In this document: positions 1 to 9,332 of the stretch, piece by piece | Position numbering within the stretch: the first letter of the stretch is position 1 | Layout of the letters: each line of letters opens with the position of its first letter | Origin: an uncultured Bacteroidota bacterium | Lineage (GTDB): Bacteria; Bacteroidota; Bacteroidia; Chitinophagales; Chitinophagaceae | Length of the DNA stretch: 34,967 nucleotides | Reading direction: 5' to 3' | Assembly: GCA_903829015.1 (NCBI GenBank) | Contig: CAIKOJ010000205.1 | Span: forward strand, 1 to 34,967 | Notes under the pieces: model-generated | What the model saw: the letters and a program-made list of their open reading frames with translations, nothing else | Databases searched by the model: none | What the model was told of the DNA's origin: nothing | Made by a program: the position numbers and the translations under genes

Positions 1-3000
1 AGTGCGAAGAAACTAGTAGAAAGGAAGGAAGCAGTTGTATGGGATATCCTTGAGAATGTTCTTAAAGGACACCCGATCATGCTCAACCGCGCACCTACGC
101 TTCACAGATTGTCTATACAGGCTTTCCAGCCAAAACTGATCGAAGGTAAAGCGATACAGCTTCACCCACTCGTATGTTCGGCGTTCAACGCTGACTTTGA
201 CGGTGACCAGATGGCGGTACACGTTCCTTTGAGCAATGCATCTATTCTGGAAGCACAGATATTGATGCTTGCGTCACATAACATTCTTAACCCACAGAAT
301 GGTACGCCAATTACCCTTCCTTCACAGGACATGGTACTGGGTCTGTATTATATTTCTAAGGGTAAGAAATCTACACCTGAAGAGAAAGTGAAAGGTGAGA
401 ACAAAACTTACTACAACAGTGAAGAGGTTGTCATTGCTTTCAATGAAGGTAAAGCTGATCTGCATGCCTGGATAAAGATCAGGGCAAACATGCGTGATGG
501 CGATGGCACACTGAAAAACCAGATGATTGATACGACTGTAGGCCGCGTGCTGTTCAATCAGTTTGTACCAAAAGAAAATGGTTATGTAAATGCACTGCTG
601 ACCAAAAAATCACTTAGGGAGATCATTGGCCAGATTCTTAAAAATACAAATATTCCTAAGACTGTTCAGTTCCTTGATGATATCAAAACACTTGGATTCC
701 GTACAGCCTTCAGGGGTGGATTGTCATTTAATATTAAAGATCTGACTGTTCCGGATATTAAGGAACAGCTGATCGCAAGTGCTCAGGTTGAAGTTGACGA
801 GATCATGGACAACTACAACATGGGTCTGATTACCAATAACGAGCGCTATAACCAGGTGATCGACGTTTGGTCGCGTGTGGATACGCGTGTGACTGAGACG
901 CTGATACGTGAAATGGCTGCAGATAAACAAGGTTTCAACTCTGTTTATATGATGCTTGATTCAGGTGCGCGTGGTAGTAAACAACAGGTTAAACAGCTTG
1001 CCGGTTTGAGGGGTCTGATGGCTAAACCACGTCGTAGTGGTTCATCAGGATCTGAGATCATTGAAAACCCGATCCTTTCTAACTTTAAAGTTGGTTTGAG
1101 CGTATTGGAGTACTTCATTTCTACCCACGGTGCGCGTAAAGGTCTGGCGGATACGGCCCTTAAAACGGCTGATGCGGGTTATCTGACTCGTCGTCTGGTA
1201 GACGTTGCACAGGATGTGGTTATTAACGGGGAAGATTGTGGAACACTGCGTGGTATTGCAACATCTGCGTTGAAAGACAACGAAGAAATTGTAGAGCCAT
1301 TGTATGACCGTATCTTAGGCCGTACATCATTGCATGATGTGTATGATCCGATCACGGACAAACTGATAGCTAACGCTGGTGAAGAAATAACAGAAGATAT
1401 TGCGAAAGCAATCGACGAAAGCCCGATAGATACTGTTGAAATACGTTCGGTACTGACTTGCGAAAGCCGTCGTGGTGTATGTGCAAAATGCTATGGTAAA
1501 AACCTGGCAACTGGCTACATGACACAGAAGGGAGATGCAGTAGGTATTATTGCGGCACAGTCAATTGGTGAGCCGGGTACACAGCTTACACTGCGTACGT
1601 TCCACGTGGGTGGTGTTGCGGGTTCATCAGCTATTGAATCACAGTTAGTAGCTCGTTTCGATGGTACTATTCAGTTCGATGGTCTGCGTACTACTAAGTA
1701 TAAAGATGCAGAAGGCGAAGACCAGATAGTAGTTATCGGTCGTACGGGTGAGGTACGTATAGTGGATGTAACCAATGATCGCTTGCTGATCACAAACAAC
1801 ATTCCTTATGGTTCTATACTGAAAGTTGCGAACGGTAAGAAAGTTGCGAAGGGTGATGTGATCTGCTCATGGGATCCGTTCAACGCCGTGATCATTTCTG
1901 AAATTCAGGGTAAAGTTCGTTTTGACAGTGTAATTGAAGGTATCACTTACCGTGAAGAAGCGGATGAACAAACAGGTCACCGCGAGAAAGTGGTAATTGA
2001 AACTAAGGATAAAACCAAGATGCCTTCGATTTATATCGATGGTGCCAAGGATAGCAAAATGTATAATCTTCCGGTTGGTTCGCACATCGTAGTAAATATA
2101 GACGACGATGTGATGAACGGACAGGTACTTGTTAAGATCCCTCGTGTGATGGGTCGTAGCAGGGATATCACGGGTGGTCTGCCAAGGGTAACGGAATTGT
2201 TTGAAGCACGTAACCCAAGTAACCCGGCTGTAGTAGCTGAGATCGATGGTGTTGTAGGATTTGGTAATGTGAAACGTGGTAACCGTGAGATCACAGTTGA
2301 GTCGCGCGAAGGAATGGTGAAAAAATACCTGGTGCCTCTTACCCGTCATATCATGGTTCAGGATGGTGACTTCGTGAAAGCGGGAACACCACTTTCTGAT
2401 GGTGCTACTACTCCATTGGATATCCTGTCGATCAAAGGACCTTTTGCGGTGCAGGAGTATCTGGTAAATGAAATTCAGGAGGTGTATCGCCTGCAGGGTG
2501 TGAAGATCAATGATAAGCACATTGAGGTGATCGTTCGCCAGATGATGCGTAAAGTAAACATCGTTGATCCGGGTGATACCAAGTTCCTTGAAGAAGATAC
2601 TGTTGATAAGTTTGATTTCCAGGATGAGAATGACTGGATATTTGATAAGAAAGTTGTTACCGAAGCAGGAGCATCAGACAAGATGCATCCTGGTCAGATA
2701 GTAACTATCCGTGAGATACGTGAAGAGAACAGCGGTCTGCGCCGTGCAGATAAGAAGCTGGTAGAATACCGCGATGCGAATCCGGCTACTTCTTCACCAA
2801 TGCTTCTGGGTATCACCAAGGCGTCTCTGGGTACACAAAGCTGGATATCAGCAGCGTCGTTCCAGGAAACAACTAAGGTGCTTTCTCAGGCATCTATCAA
2901 CGGTAAATCAGATATGCTTCTTGGTCTGAAAGAGAACGTAATCACAGGTAATCTGATCCCAGCCGGTACCGGTATGCGTCAATTTGATGATCTGGTGGTA

Positions 3001-3069
3001 GGTTCTAAAGAAGAATTCGAACTGCTGATGGCTAACAGAGATGTGCTTCAGTTTGACGAGGAAGAATAA
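1..3069 (+). CDS. rpoC: DNA-directed RNA polymerase subunit beta' (3' part, start outside window)
   Basis: This is the C-terminal 1022 codons of the largest RNA polymerase subunit, open from base 1, so roughly the first 400 residues lie upstream of the window. The catalytic Mg-binding motif NADFDGDQ is at 187-210. The bridge helix region ([14 protein letters not shown], about 966-1007) is followed by GLRGLMAKP. The second zinc site is present as GEDCGTLRG (about 1231-1257) plus [13 protein letters not shown] (about 1459-1497). The trigger-loop region [21 protein letters not shown] follows at about 1543-1605. The protein ends with an acidic DEEE tail and TAA at 3067. All signature residues are intact and no frameshift is seen. 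An rpoB gene would be expected just upstream, outside the window. The identification is essentially certain. Confidence 0.98.
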   Translation, partial: SAKKLVERKEAVVWDILENVLKGHPIMLNRAPTLHRLSIQAFQPKLIEGKAIQLHPLVCSAFNADFDGDQMAVHVPLSNASILEAQILMLASHNILNPQNGTPITLPSQDMVLGLYYISKGKKSTPEEKVKGENKTYYNSEEVVIAFNEGKADLHAWIKIRANMRDGDGTLKNQMIDTTVGRVLFNQFVPKENGYVNALLTKKSLREIIGQILKNTNIPKTVQFLDDIKTLGFRTAFRGGLSFNIKDLTVPDIKEQLIASAQVEVDEIMDNYNMGLITNNERYNQVIDVWSRVDTRVTETLIREMAADKQGFNSVYMMLDSGARGSKQQVKQLAGLRGLMAKPRRSGSSGSEIIENPILSNFKVGLSVLEYFISTHGARKGLADTALKTADAGYLTRRLVDVAQDVVINGEDCGTLRGIATSALKDNEEIVEPLYDRILGRTSLHDVYDPITDKLIANAGEEITEDIAKAIDESPIDTVEIRSVLTCESRRGVCAKCYGKNLATGYMTQKGDAVGIIAAQSIGEPGTQLTLRTFHVGGVAGSSAIESQLVARFDGTIQFDGLRTTKYKDAEGEDQIVVIGRTGEVRIVDVTNDRLLITNNIPYGSILKVANGKKVAKGDVICSWDPFNAVIISEIQGKVRFDSVIEGITYREEADEQTGHREKVVIETKDKTKMPSIYIDGAKDSKMYNLPVGSHIVVNIDDDVMNGQVLVKIPRVMGRSRDITGGLPRVTELFEARNPSNPAVVAEIDGVVGFGNVKRGNREITVESREGMVKKYLVPLTRHIMVQDGDFVKAGTPLSDGATTPLDILSIKGPFAVQEYLVNEIQEVYRLQGVKINDKHIEVIVRQMMRKVNIVDPGDTKFLEEDTVDKFDFQDENDWIFDKKVVTEAGASDKMHPGQIVTIREIREENSGLRRADKKLVEYRDANPATSSPMLLGITKASLGTQSWISAASFQETTKVLSQASINGKSDMLLGLKENVITGNLIPAGTGMRQFDDLVVGSKEEFELLMANRDVLQFDEEE

Positions 3070-3120
3070 GCTTGGAAAGTTTATTGGATTGAATGTAGGA
3101 ATACAAATTCCTCAATATAG

Positions 3121-3158
3121 AAACAAGACCGCTCAGAAATGGGCGGTCTTGTTTTTGT
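3121..3158 (+). terminator. Intrinsic terminator after rpoC
   Basis: A 12-base perfect inverted repeat (3121-3132 with 3143-3154), extended by two further pairs around the loop AGAAAT, starts 51 bases after the rpoC stop. The right arm runs into a T-rich stretch (3152-3156). This is a typical Rho-independent terminator and separates rpoC from the surface-protein operon. Confidence 0.85.
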
Positions 3159-3327
3159 ATGCAACCGTAGAGGCAATTTGGCACATAACTGAGGTGCTTG
3201 AGGTCAGACTAATGAAATGCCTGCTTACTAAGGGGAAATTGAATAGCCTTATTTATGAGATGAAAAATCAGTAAAAATTATTAACTTTAAGCACCGATTA
3301 TATATTCCAAAAAAGGACAACGAATAT

Positions 3328-6300
3328 ATGCACCCTATAGCCCGCAATATCTGTTTATCATTTTTCCTCCTCTTTTCCGTTTCTATAGCATCCGGGCAGG
3401 TGACTGCTAGTTTTAATGCCACGCCGACATCCGGTTGCGCACCATTGGTCGTTGCGTTTACCAATACAACTACACCAGCCACAGGCAACACCTATGTATG
3501 GAATATGGGGAATGGATCAGGGCCTATTACATTAACAGACCCAGGGGCGAGCTATCTGACTGCCGGCACATACACGGTAACGTTAACAGCTACGCATGGC
3601 ACGTTTACGAGTACCTATTCAAAGATAATCACCGTATATCCTGCGCCGATAGTTCAATTCACTGTTTCTGATACATTTTTTTGCCCCGGTGGATCTTCCA
3701 CATTAACAAGCACTACCATACCCGGAGTGCCGGGACCAGTAACCTATTTATGGTCATCGGGTGATGGGTATACCAGTACTAATTCTTCGTTTACTCATGC
3801 TTTTACCTTTCCCGGGAGGTTTAATATTACGCTGAACGCAACTAATTCAACTAATTGTTTTGCCTCGCTTACCAAGCCTGCAATAGTACATGTTTTGAAT
3901 CCCCCGGTTGCTGGATTTACTTCTGTGAACAGGCATATTTGCCATCATGCGGGGAATGCGGTGTTTAACAATACAACTACGGGTACCGGACCTTTTACTT
4001 ACAAATGGACGTTTGGTGACGGCAGTCCTATATCCACAGTTGCATCGCCTACACACTACTATGCAGCACCCGGACCATATACTGTGAAACTGGTGGTTAC
4101 GGATTCGAAAGGCTGCATGGATAGTCTTACTCAACGCAACTACATTGATGTAGATATACTCAGAGCAAACTTTACCGGACCCGACAGTGCCTGTGCTTAT
4201 GCGCCGGTGACCTTTACAAACACCAGCACTGCATTTTTATCTAGCCTATGGCTATATGGAGATGGTGGCACAGATACAACAATAACCGGGCACCATACCT
4301 ATACTGTTAGAGGGCGGGATACCATGATGCTAATAGTATCAGACAGTTTCTGCCACGATACCATGAAGAGGGTTTTTATAGTTCCCAAACCCGCCGTCGG
4401 TATAAATGTTACGCCTGCACAGCCATGTCCGGCGCCGGTATTAAGCAGCTTTTCTGCAATTGCGCCATCGGGTTCATCAGTGTTCTGGTATTTTGGTGAT
4501 AGTCTTACCGGTAGTGGCCACTCCGTAGTACATACCTATACTAAGAACAAATTTGACACTGTTTTGATGATCGCAACAAACGCGATAGGTTGCCATGATA
4601 CGGCGACGAGAATTTATGAAATTTATAATCTCCTCTCAGATATGTATAATTCACTGGGAGTTTTGAAGGGGGGGTGTATTCCATTGACAGCGAATTTCTA
4701 TTATACTGCTTTTACTACGGTACCCGACCCGGCCTTGCCTCCACATCCCTATCCGTACAGCGCTACTTACCTGTGGAATTTTGGTGATGGTAGCCCCGCT
4801 AGCACTTCGCCTGCACCTTCGCATGTCTATACAGCCATCGGCATTTATCCGCAATCACTAACTGTGACTTTTTCAAATGGCTGCGTATATACATACAGAG
4901 ATACCGTGAAAGCAGGGGTGCCGCATCATGCTACTTTTACTGCAAGTCCGCCACGCGCCTGTTTTAACCATAATTCAATAACATTTATCCGTACGGCTGT
5001 GACTTTACCGATTGATAACTATTACTGGTATTTTGGGGAAGGAATGTATGGCTATCCGACATTGGATGATACTGTAAAGGCTTCTGTCAGGGCATTGACA
5101 CATCATTTCACAATACCGGGAGTATTTTCTGATACCCTGATTGCTTTTTATAACGGATGCCCCGATACTTTTATTCGTCATAATTATATAACAATTGACT
5201 CGCCGATGGCGATTGCACGTGCCGAAGTTGTTTGTGGCACTCCGAATACAGTGCTGTTTAGAGATAATTCCTATGGCGATGATCAGCATTTGTGGTTGTT
5301 TGGAGATGGAACTACTTCTACTCTCCGAGTCGTTACCCATACTTTTCCGTCTTCGTTGATTTACCACTCAATGCTAACGACGTATAACACTGCCAGTGGA
5401 TGCAGAGACACGGCTTTAATTACAAGTGACCTGACCAAGCCGGTAATAACTATTACCGCAAATGATACTGCCATATGCAAGGATGGCACCGTAAATTTCA
5501 ACAGTACTTATATATCAGGTTATTCCTATCATTGGCTCGCATCTGGCCAATTTGACAACGAATTTAATTCTTACACTAATTCCTTCTTTGGTGTGCCGGG
5601 GCGGTTTTCCATTATGTTGGAGGTGACCGACCAGCACTCATGTAAGGATACTATTGTGAAACCTAATTATATACTTGTTGCCAAGCCTGTGGCGCGCGTA
5701 AGTATTACACCATCAAGTTTATGCTGGCCGCAGCTGACAACGTTTACTGATATAAGTACGGATCAACCAGGCACATTTTTTACCAATCATTCCTGGACTT
5801 ATGGTGATGGATTTTTTGGGTCCACTTCATCGTCGTCGATTACGCATAGCTATGCTACTACAGGCACTTATAATATCAAAGAGATAGTTACTGATAATGT
5901 AGGTTGTGCAGATACAATAACAACAACAAAGTCATTCTACAAATCAAGTGCTGCATTTACGGCAAGTAATGTGCATCCATGCAGGTATAGCCCAATATTC
6001 TTTAGCAATACCTCAACCCCTACAGTAGCCACCTATAATTGGAGCTTTGGTGATGGGTCGTTCTCTACGGTGGCCTCGCCAATTCATTATTACACAGATA
6101 CGGGGCACTATAGTGTGAGGCTGATAGTGACTGACTCGCATGGGTGCTCTGATACCATGCTTCGAAACAACTACATTACAGTAGCCAACGCGCATGCATC
6201 GTTCTATATGAACGATTCCATTTCAATATGCCCGCCCTTTACGGTTCATTTTTTCAATACAAGTACCGGAAGTGGTACTAACTACTGGGATATGGGCAAT

Positions 6301-8355
6301 GGCAATTTCTCTACTGCATTTAGCCCTACTAACATTTACACAGTGCCAGGGTATGATACAGTGAAGCTAGTGGTTACTGACAATTTTGGCTGTAAGGATA
6401 CAGCAGTGAAGCATGTAAAGGTCTATGGATATGCCGGGGCATTTAGCTATACTACTGATTCCGGTTGTGCTCCGCTTTCTATGGTGTTTAATGCCGACCT
6501 TACAAACATAGCGCTGGCAACCAGCATAGTTTGGGATTTTGCGGATGGCATAACCAGTGCTGCTTCATTGTTGGATACGATCACGCATACATATCTTGTT
6601 CCGGGCGCTTACTTACCTAAGTTGATCATTAATGGGGATACGGGTTGTGTTAGTTCCAGTTACGGACTTGATACGATTAGGGTAGATGGAATTAAACCGG
6701 GCTTCAAAGCACTGCCAGACAGTGTTTGCATTCGCAATCCTGTATTGCTATCTGATACTTCAAAAAGTTATTGGTCGAATATTGCGACATGGGCGTGGAG
6801 CGGTGGAGGCTCAAGGGATACTGTTTCGCGGACGTATGCAACAGCAGGCAGCTATTCTGTGGCGCTCACTGTAACAGATGCATGGGGGTGTACTGCATCG
6901 GTGGTGGAGTATGTGCATGTTTTTTCACTGCCTGCTATATTGCTTGCGCCAGATTCTATGATTTGTACAGGGCGTACAACGGTTGCTTCCGATGCCAGAG
7001 TTGGTGGGGTTTGGACAGTGGACAGAGACACAATTGCAGCAATAACTATGACAGGAGGCACGGTGACTGGTGTACATGCCGGAATTGCCACCATAACTTA
7101 TACAGTTGATGGCACCTGCTATGCTACAACGACCGTAACAGTAAATGCAATTCCCGACCCCGGGGTTATAACTGGTGATACAGGTGTATGTGTCGGACAA
7201 ACAATTATCCTGAGCGATACAGCGGCAGGTGGTGTGTGGAGTGTGGTAAAAAACTATGCATCTGTGAATTCGGTGGGTGTTGTGACAGGTTTGGTAGCTG
7301 GTGTAGATACTGTATTGTATTCAGTTACCAGATTCAACTGTTTGTCGTCTGCATTCAAAAAAATAACAGTTTTTGCTTTACCGGACTCTGGAATAATTGC
7401 AGGGTTGAACGCGATTTGCAAAGATGCGGTGGTGACACTTACTGAAACAAAGACGGGTGGCATCTGGACAGTGAATAACGGAAGCATAATAACAATAGAT
7501 AGTATTACCGGTGTAGTTACTGGTATTGGCTCAGGGGCTGCGATAGTTACTTATACTTCACGTCCTGATACAAACGGTTGTATCAATGTGGCAACTTACC
7601 CAATGTCTGTGATTAACACTGATTTTACTGTGAATGGGCAGGTGACAGGTGTAAAATGCTACGGCGGTGCAGATGGTTCAATAGATGTAACTACTTCGGG
7701 AGGGAATCCTCCCTTTAAGTATTTGTGGGCGAATGGAGATACAACTAATCACCTGGATTCGTTACAGCCCGGGAATTATTCTATTGTAGTAACTGAGATC
7801 AGCAATGGGTGCAAATCTTCAGAGTCTTATCAGGTTATGGTTCCTGATTCACTGAAGATACAGGCGGAAGTGACAAACAATATTTGTTCTGAATCGAATG
7901 GTAGTATAAGTGTCGCTCCAACAGGAGGGACAACGCCGTATTTTTATCGTTGGTCGAACAGCGCGAACGGCAATGCGATTGGTGGATTACCCGAGGGGAA
8001 TTATTCGCTGATTCTTACAGATGCCAATGGTTGTATTGCCAATTATTCGTTCAAGCTCGAAGATACTTCCTGCGAAAATATCATTATACATAATGCCATC
8101 TCACCAAATGGTGATGGTATTAATGAGACGTGGGTGATAGAAGGACTGCAGCATTATCCGGGCAGTACAGTTCAGGTTTTTGATAAGTGGGGTGACAAAG
8201 TATTTGAAAAGACTGATTACAATAATGACTGGGCAGGTAAAGGACCCAACGGAGAATTGCCTGATGGTACCTTTTACTATCTTATAAAACTGAAGAACGG
8301 AAAAGAACCCGATGGCAAGGATTCATTTACAGGCTATTTAATGATCAAGAGATAG
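3328..8355 (+). CDS. Giant PKD-repeat surface protein with T9SS type B (gliding motility-associated) C-terminal domain
   Basis: This 1675-residue protein should be exported by Sec and then by the type IX secretion system to act at the cell surface, probably in adhesion or gliding. It starts with a signal peptide (residues 1 to about 24, ending SIASGQ). About 14 PKD-like domains follow (residues 27-1199), with repeated W-x-FGDG and GxYTVxLxVTDxxGC signatures. Next are three BIG2-like Ig modules (1200-1430) and two SprB-type repeats (about 1431-1582). It ends in a CHU_C/TIGR04131-type domain beginning SPNGDGINETW and ending FTGYLMIKR. In known systems type B substrates depend on an adjacent PorP/SprF protein, and such a gene starts one base after this stop codon. 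A weak TAACTTTA box lies at 3282-3289, and AGGA at 3314-3317 could help initiation. The class is certain; the ligand is unknown. Confidence 0.93.
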   Translation: MHPIARNICLSFFLLFSVSIASGQVTASFNATPTSGCAPLVVAFTNTTTPATGNTYVWNMGNGSGPITLTDPGASYLTAGTYTVTLTATHGTFTSTYSKIITVYPAPIVQFTVSDTFFCPGGSSTLTSTTIPGVPGPVTYLWSSGDGYTSTNSSFTHAFTFPGRFNITLNATNSTNCFASLTKPAIVHVLNPPVAGFTSVNRHICHHAGNAVFNNTTTGTGPFTYKWTFGDGSPISTVASPTHYYAAPGPYTVKLVVTDSKGCMDSLTQRNYIDVDILRANFTGPDSACAYAPVTFTNTSTAFLSSLWLYGDGGTDTTITGHHTYTVRGRDTMMLIVSDSFCHDTMKRVFIVPKPAVGINVTPAQPCPAPVLSSFSAIAPSGSSVFWYFGDSLTGSGHSVVHTYTKNKFDTVLMIATNAIGCHDTATRIYEIYNLLSDMYNSLGVLKGGCIPLTANFYYTAFTTVPDPALPPHPYPYSATYLWNFGDGSPASTSPAPSHVYTAIGIYPQSLTVTFSNGCVYTYRDTVKAGVPHHATFTASPPRACFNHNSITFIRTAVTLPIDNYYWYFGEGMYGYPTLDDTVKASVRALTHHFTIPGVFSDTLIAFYNGCPDTFIRHNYITIDSPMAIARAEVVCGTPNTVLFRDNSYGDDQHLWLFGDGTTSTLRVVTHTFPSSLIYHSMLTTYNTASGCRDTALITSDLTKPVITITANDTAICKDGTVNFNSTYISGYSYHWLASGQFDNEFNSYTNSFFGVPGRFSIMLEVTDQHSCKDTIVKPNYILVAKPVARVSITPSSLCWPQLTTFTDISTDQPGTFFTNHSWTYGDGFFGSTSSSSITHSYATTGTYNIKEIVTDNVGCADTITTTKSFYKSSAAFTASNVHPCRYSPIFFSNTSTPTVATYNWSFGDGSFSTVASPIHYYTDTGHYSVRLIVTDSHGCSDTMLRNNYITVANAHASFYMNDSISICPPFTVHFFNTSTGSGTNYWDMGNGNFSTAFSPTNIYTVPGYDTVKLVVTDNFGCKDTAVKHVKVYGYAGAFSYTTDSGCAPLSMVFNADLTNIALATSIVWDFADGITSAASLLDTITHTYLVPGAYLPKLIINGDTGCVSSSYGLDTIRVDGIKPGFKALPDSVCIRNPVLLSDTSKSYWSNIATWAWSGGGSRDTVSRTYATAGSYSVALTVTDAWGCTASVVEYVHVFSLPAILLAPDSMICTGRTTVASDARVGGVWTVDRDTIAAITMTGGTVTGVHAGIATITYTVDGTCYATTTVTVNAIPDPGVITGDTGVCVGQTIILSDTAAGGVWSVVKNYASVNSVGVVTGLVAGVDTVLYSVTRFNCLSSAFKKITVFALPDSGIIAGLNAICKDAVVTLTETKTGGIWTVNNGSIITIDSITGVVTGIGSGAAIVTYTSRPDTNGCINVATYPMSVINTDFTVNGQVTGVKCYGGADGSIDVTTSGGNPPFKYLWANGDTTNHLDSLQPGNYSIVVTEISNGCKSSESYQVMVPDSLKIQAEVTNNICSESNGSISVAPTGGTTPYFYRWSNSANGNAIGGLPEGNYSLILTDANGCIANYSFKLEDTSCENIIIHNAISPNGDGINETWVIEGLQHYPGSTVQVFDKWGDKVFEKTDYNNDWAGKGPNGELPDGTFYYLIKLKNGKEPDGKDSFTGYLMIKR
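3406..6924 (+). repeat. Array of about 14 PKD-like domains
   Basis: The coding region contains about 14 divergent units of roughly 75-95 residues. Each has an early cysteine, a central FGDG or variant (MGNG, YGDG, FADG), an aromatic H-x-Y/F pattern, and a final GC or equivalent. The units differ too much for a DNA-level tandem repeat, which suggests an old array. Several units have degenerate GDG motifs, for example FGEG near 5035 and SGGG near 6802. Confidence 0.8.
6925..7617 (+). repeat. Three BIG2-like Ig modules inside the PKD protein
   Basis: There are three units of about 77 residues, each of the form LPx-G-x(4)-C-x-G...GGxWTV...G-V-TG-x-AG...TYT...C...VTVNA. They match the type I module of the 4426-residue protein at 14205-27485 in motif order and linker, so the two surface proteins draw on the same building block. 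Confidence 0.75.
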
Positions 8356-8356
8356 G

Positions 8357-9325
8357 ATGACACGCAATTTTAAAACGAGCCTGATATTGACTGTAATGAT
8401 TTTACTGGCAGGGCAGGCGTTTGCGCAAAGCGATCAGCACTATACCTTGTTCATGTATAATAAGCTATTGTACAATCCAGCCTATACCGGAAGTCGCGAC
8501 CTTACTTCTGCCAATGCAGTGTACCGAGATCAGTGGGATGGTATCAATGGTGCGCCAAAGACAGTAAGTATTTCTGTAGACGGGCTTGTTGGTAGTTTTA
8601 TGAAACCATTCAGGAGGGTGGCAATAGGTTTAAGTGTAGGAAACGAAAAAGCCGGAGTGGAGAACAACACAATTCTAAAAGCGTACTATGCTTACAGAAT
8701 AAGGCTGAAGACTTCGGTGTTGTCGTTTGGGCTGAGCGGCGGTGGCAATCTATATAGTGCCGGATACAGCGATTTGAATTTGTACCAGCAGAATGATCCT
8801 AACTTCTCATACAACATCAAAAATGCCATGCTGCCAAATTTTGGTGCTGGAGCTTACTGGTATTCAGATAAGTACTTTGCCGGATTTTCTGTGCCCAACC
8901 TGCTTGAAGACTATTATGACAAGAAGGAGGTGAAAATAAACAACAAAATTGCAAGGCAAATAAGAGGCTATTATTTGTCGGGCGGATATGTTTTCAAATT
9001 GAATGAAACCATAGATATAGAACCACAATTACTAGCAAGGTATGCCGTGAATTCGGATTACAAACTGCCGTTTAACTGCGATCTCAATTTGACAGCCATA
9101 GCACTGGAACGGTTTATGGTAGGGTTGACATACCGGACCGATAAGTCGATAGAAGTTATCGTGCATGTGCAGGCAACAAAAAAGCTGAATGTCGGTTACG
9201 CCTATGATTACATGGTATCGGGGCTTAACGGTTATAATGGAGGTACTCATGAAATAGTTGTAGGGTATGATTTTGTGAGGGATATGTCGAAATATTTAAC
9301 ACCCAGATTCATTAAGAAATTCTAA
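8357..9325 (+). CDS. PorP/SprF family type IX secretion system membrane protein
   Basis: This 322-residue protein has a signal peptide (residues 1-23, ending QAFAQ) followed by the family hallmark: DQHYTLFMYNKLLYNPAYTG, then YRDQWDGINGAPKT. The rest is alternating beta-strand sequence as expected of an outer-membrane barrel (PF11751). SprF-type proteins are known to be required for secretion or surface attachment of adjacent type B CTD adhesins such as SprB. The start lies one base after the stop of the upstream PKD protein, so translation is probably coupled. The next gene starts 7 bases after its stop. Length is normal for the family and no broken motif is seen. The most likely role is as outer-membrane partner of the PKD protein. 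Confidence 0.93.
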   Translation: MTRNFKTSLILTVMILLAGQAFAQSDQHYTLFMYNKLLYNPAYTGSRDLTSANAVYRDQWDGINGAPKTVSISVDGLVGSFMKPFRRVAIGLSVGNEKAGVENNTILKAYYAYRIRLKTSVLSFGLSGGGNLYSAGYSDLNLYQQNDPNFSYNIKNAMLPNFGAGAYWYSDKYFAGFSVPNLLEDYYDKKEVKINNKIARQIRGYYLSGGYVFKLNETIDIEPQLLARYAVNSDYKLPFNCDLNLTAIALERFMVGLTYRTDKSIEVIVHVQATKKLNVGYAYDYMVSGLNGYNGGTHEIVVGYDFVRDMSKYLTPRFIKKF

Positions 9326-9332
9326 TCACGGT

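Noticed and set aside
1867..2520. 217-codon open frame on the minus strand inside rpoC
   Set aside because: It lies wholly antisense to well-conserved rpoC sequence, and its translation has no recognisable domain. It is a shadow of the real gene.
3041..3274. 77-codon plus-strand frame across the end of rpoC
   Set aside because: It overlaps the rpoC end in another frame and runs through the terminator hairpin. It is not a credible gene.
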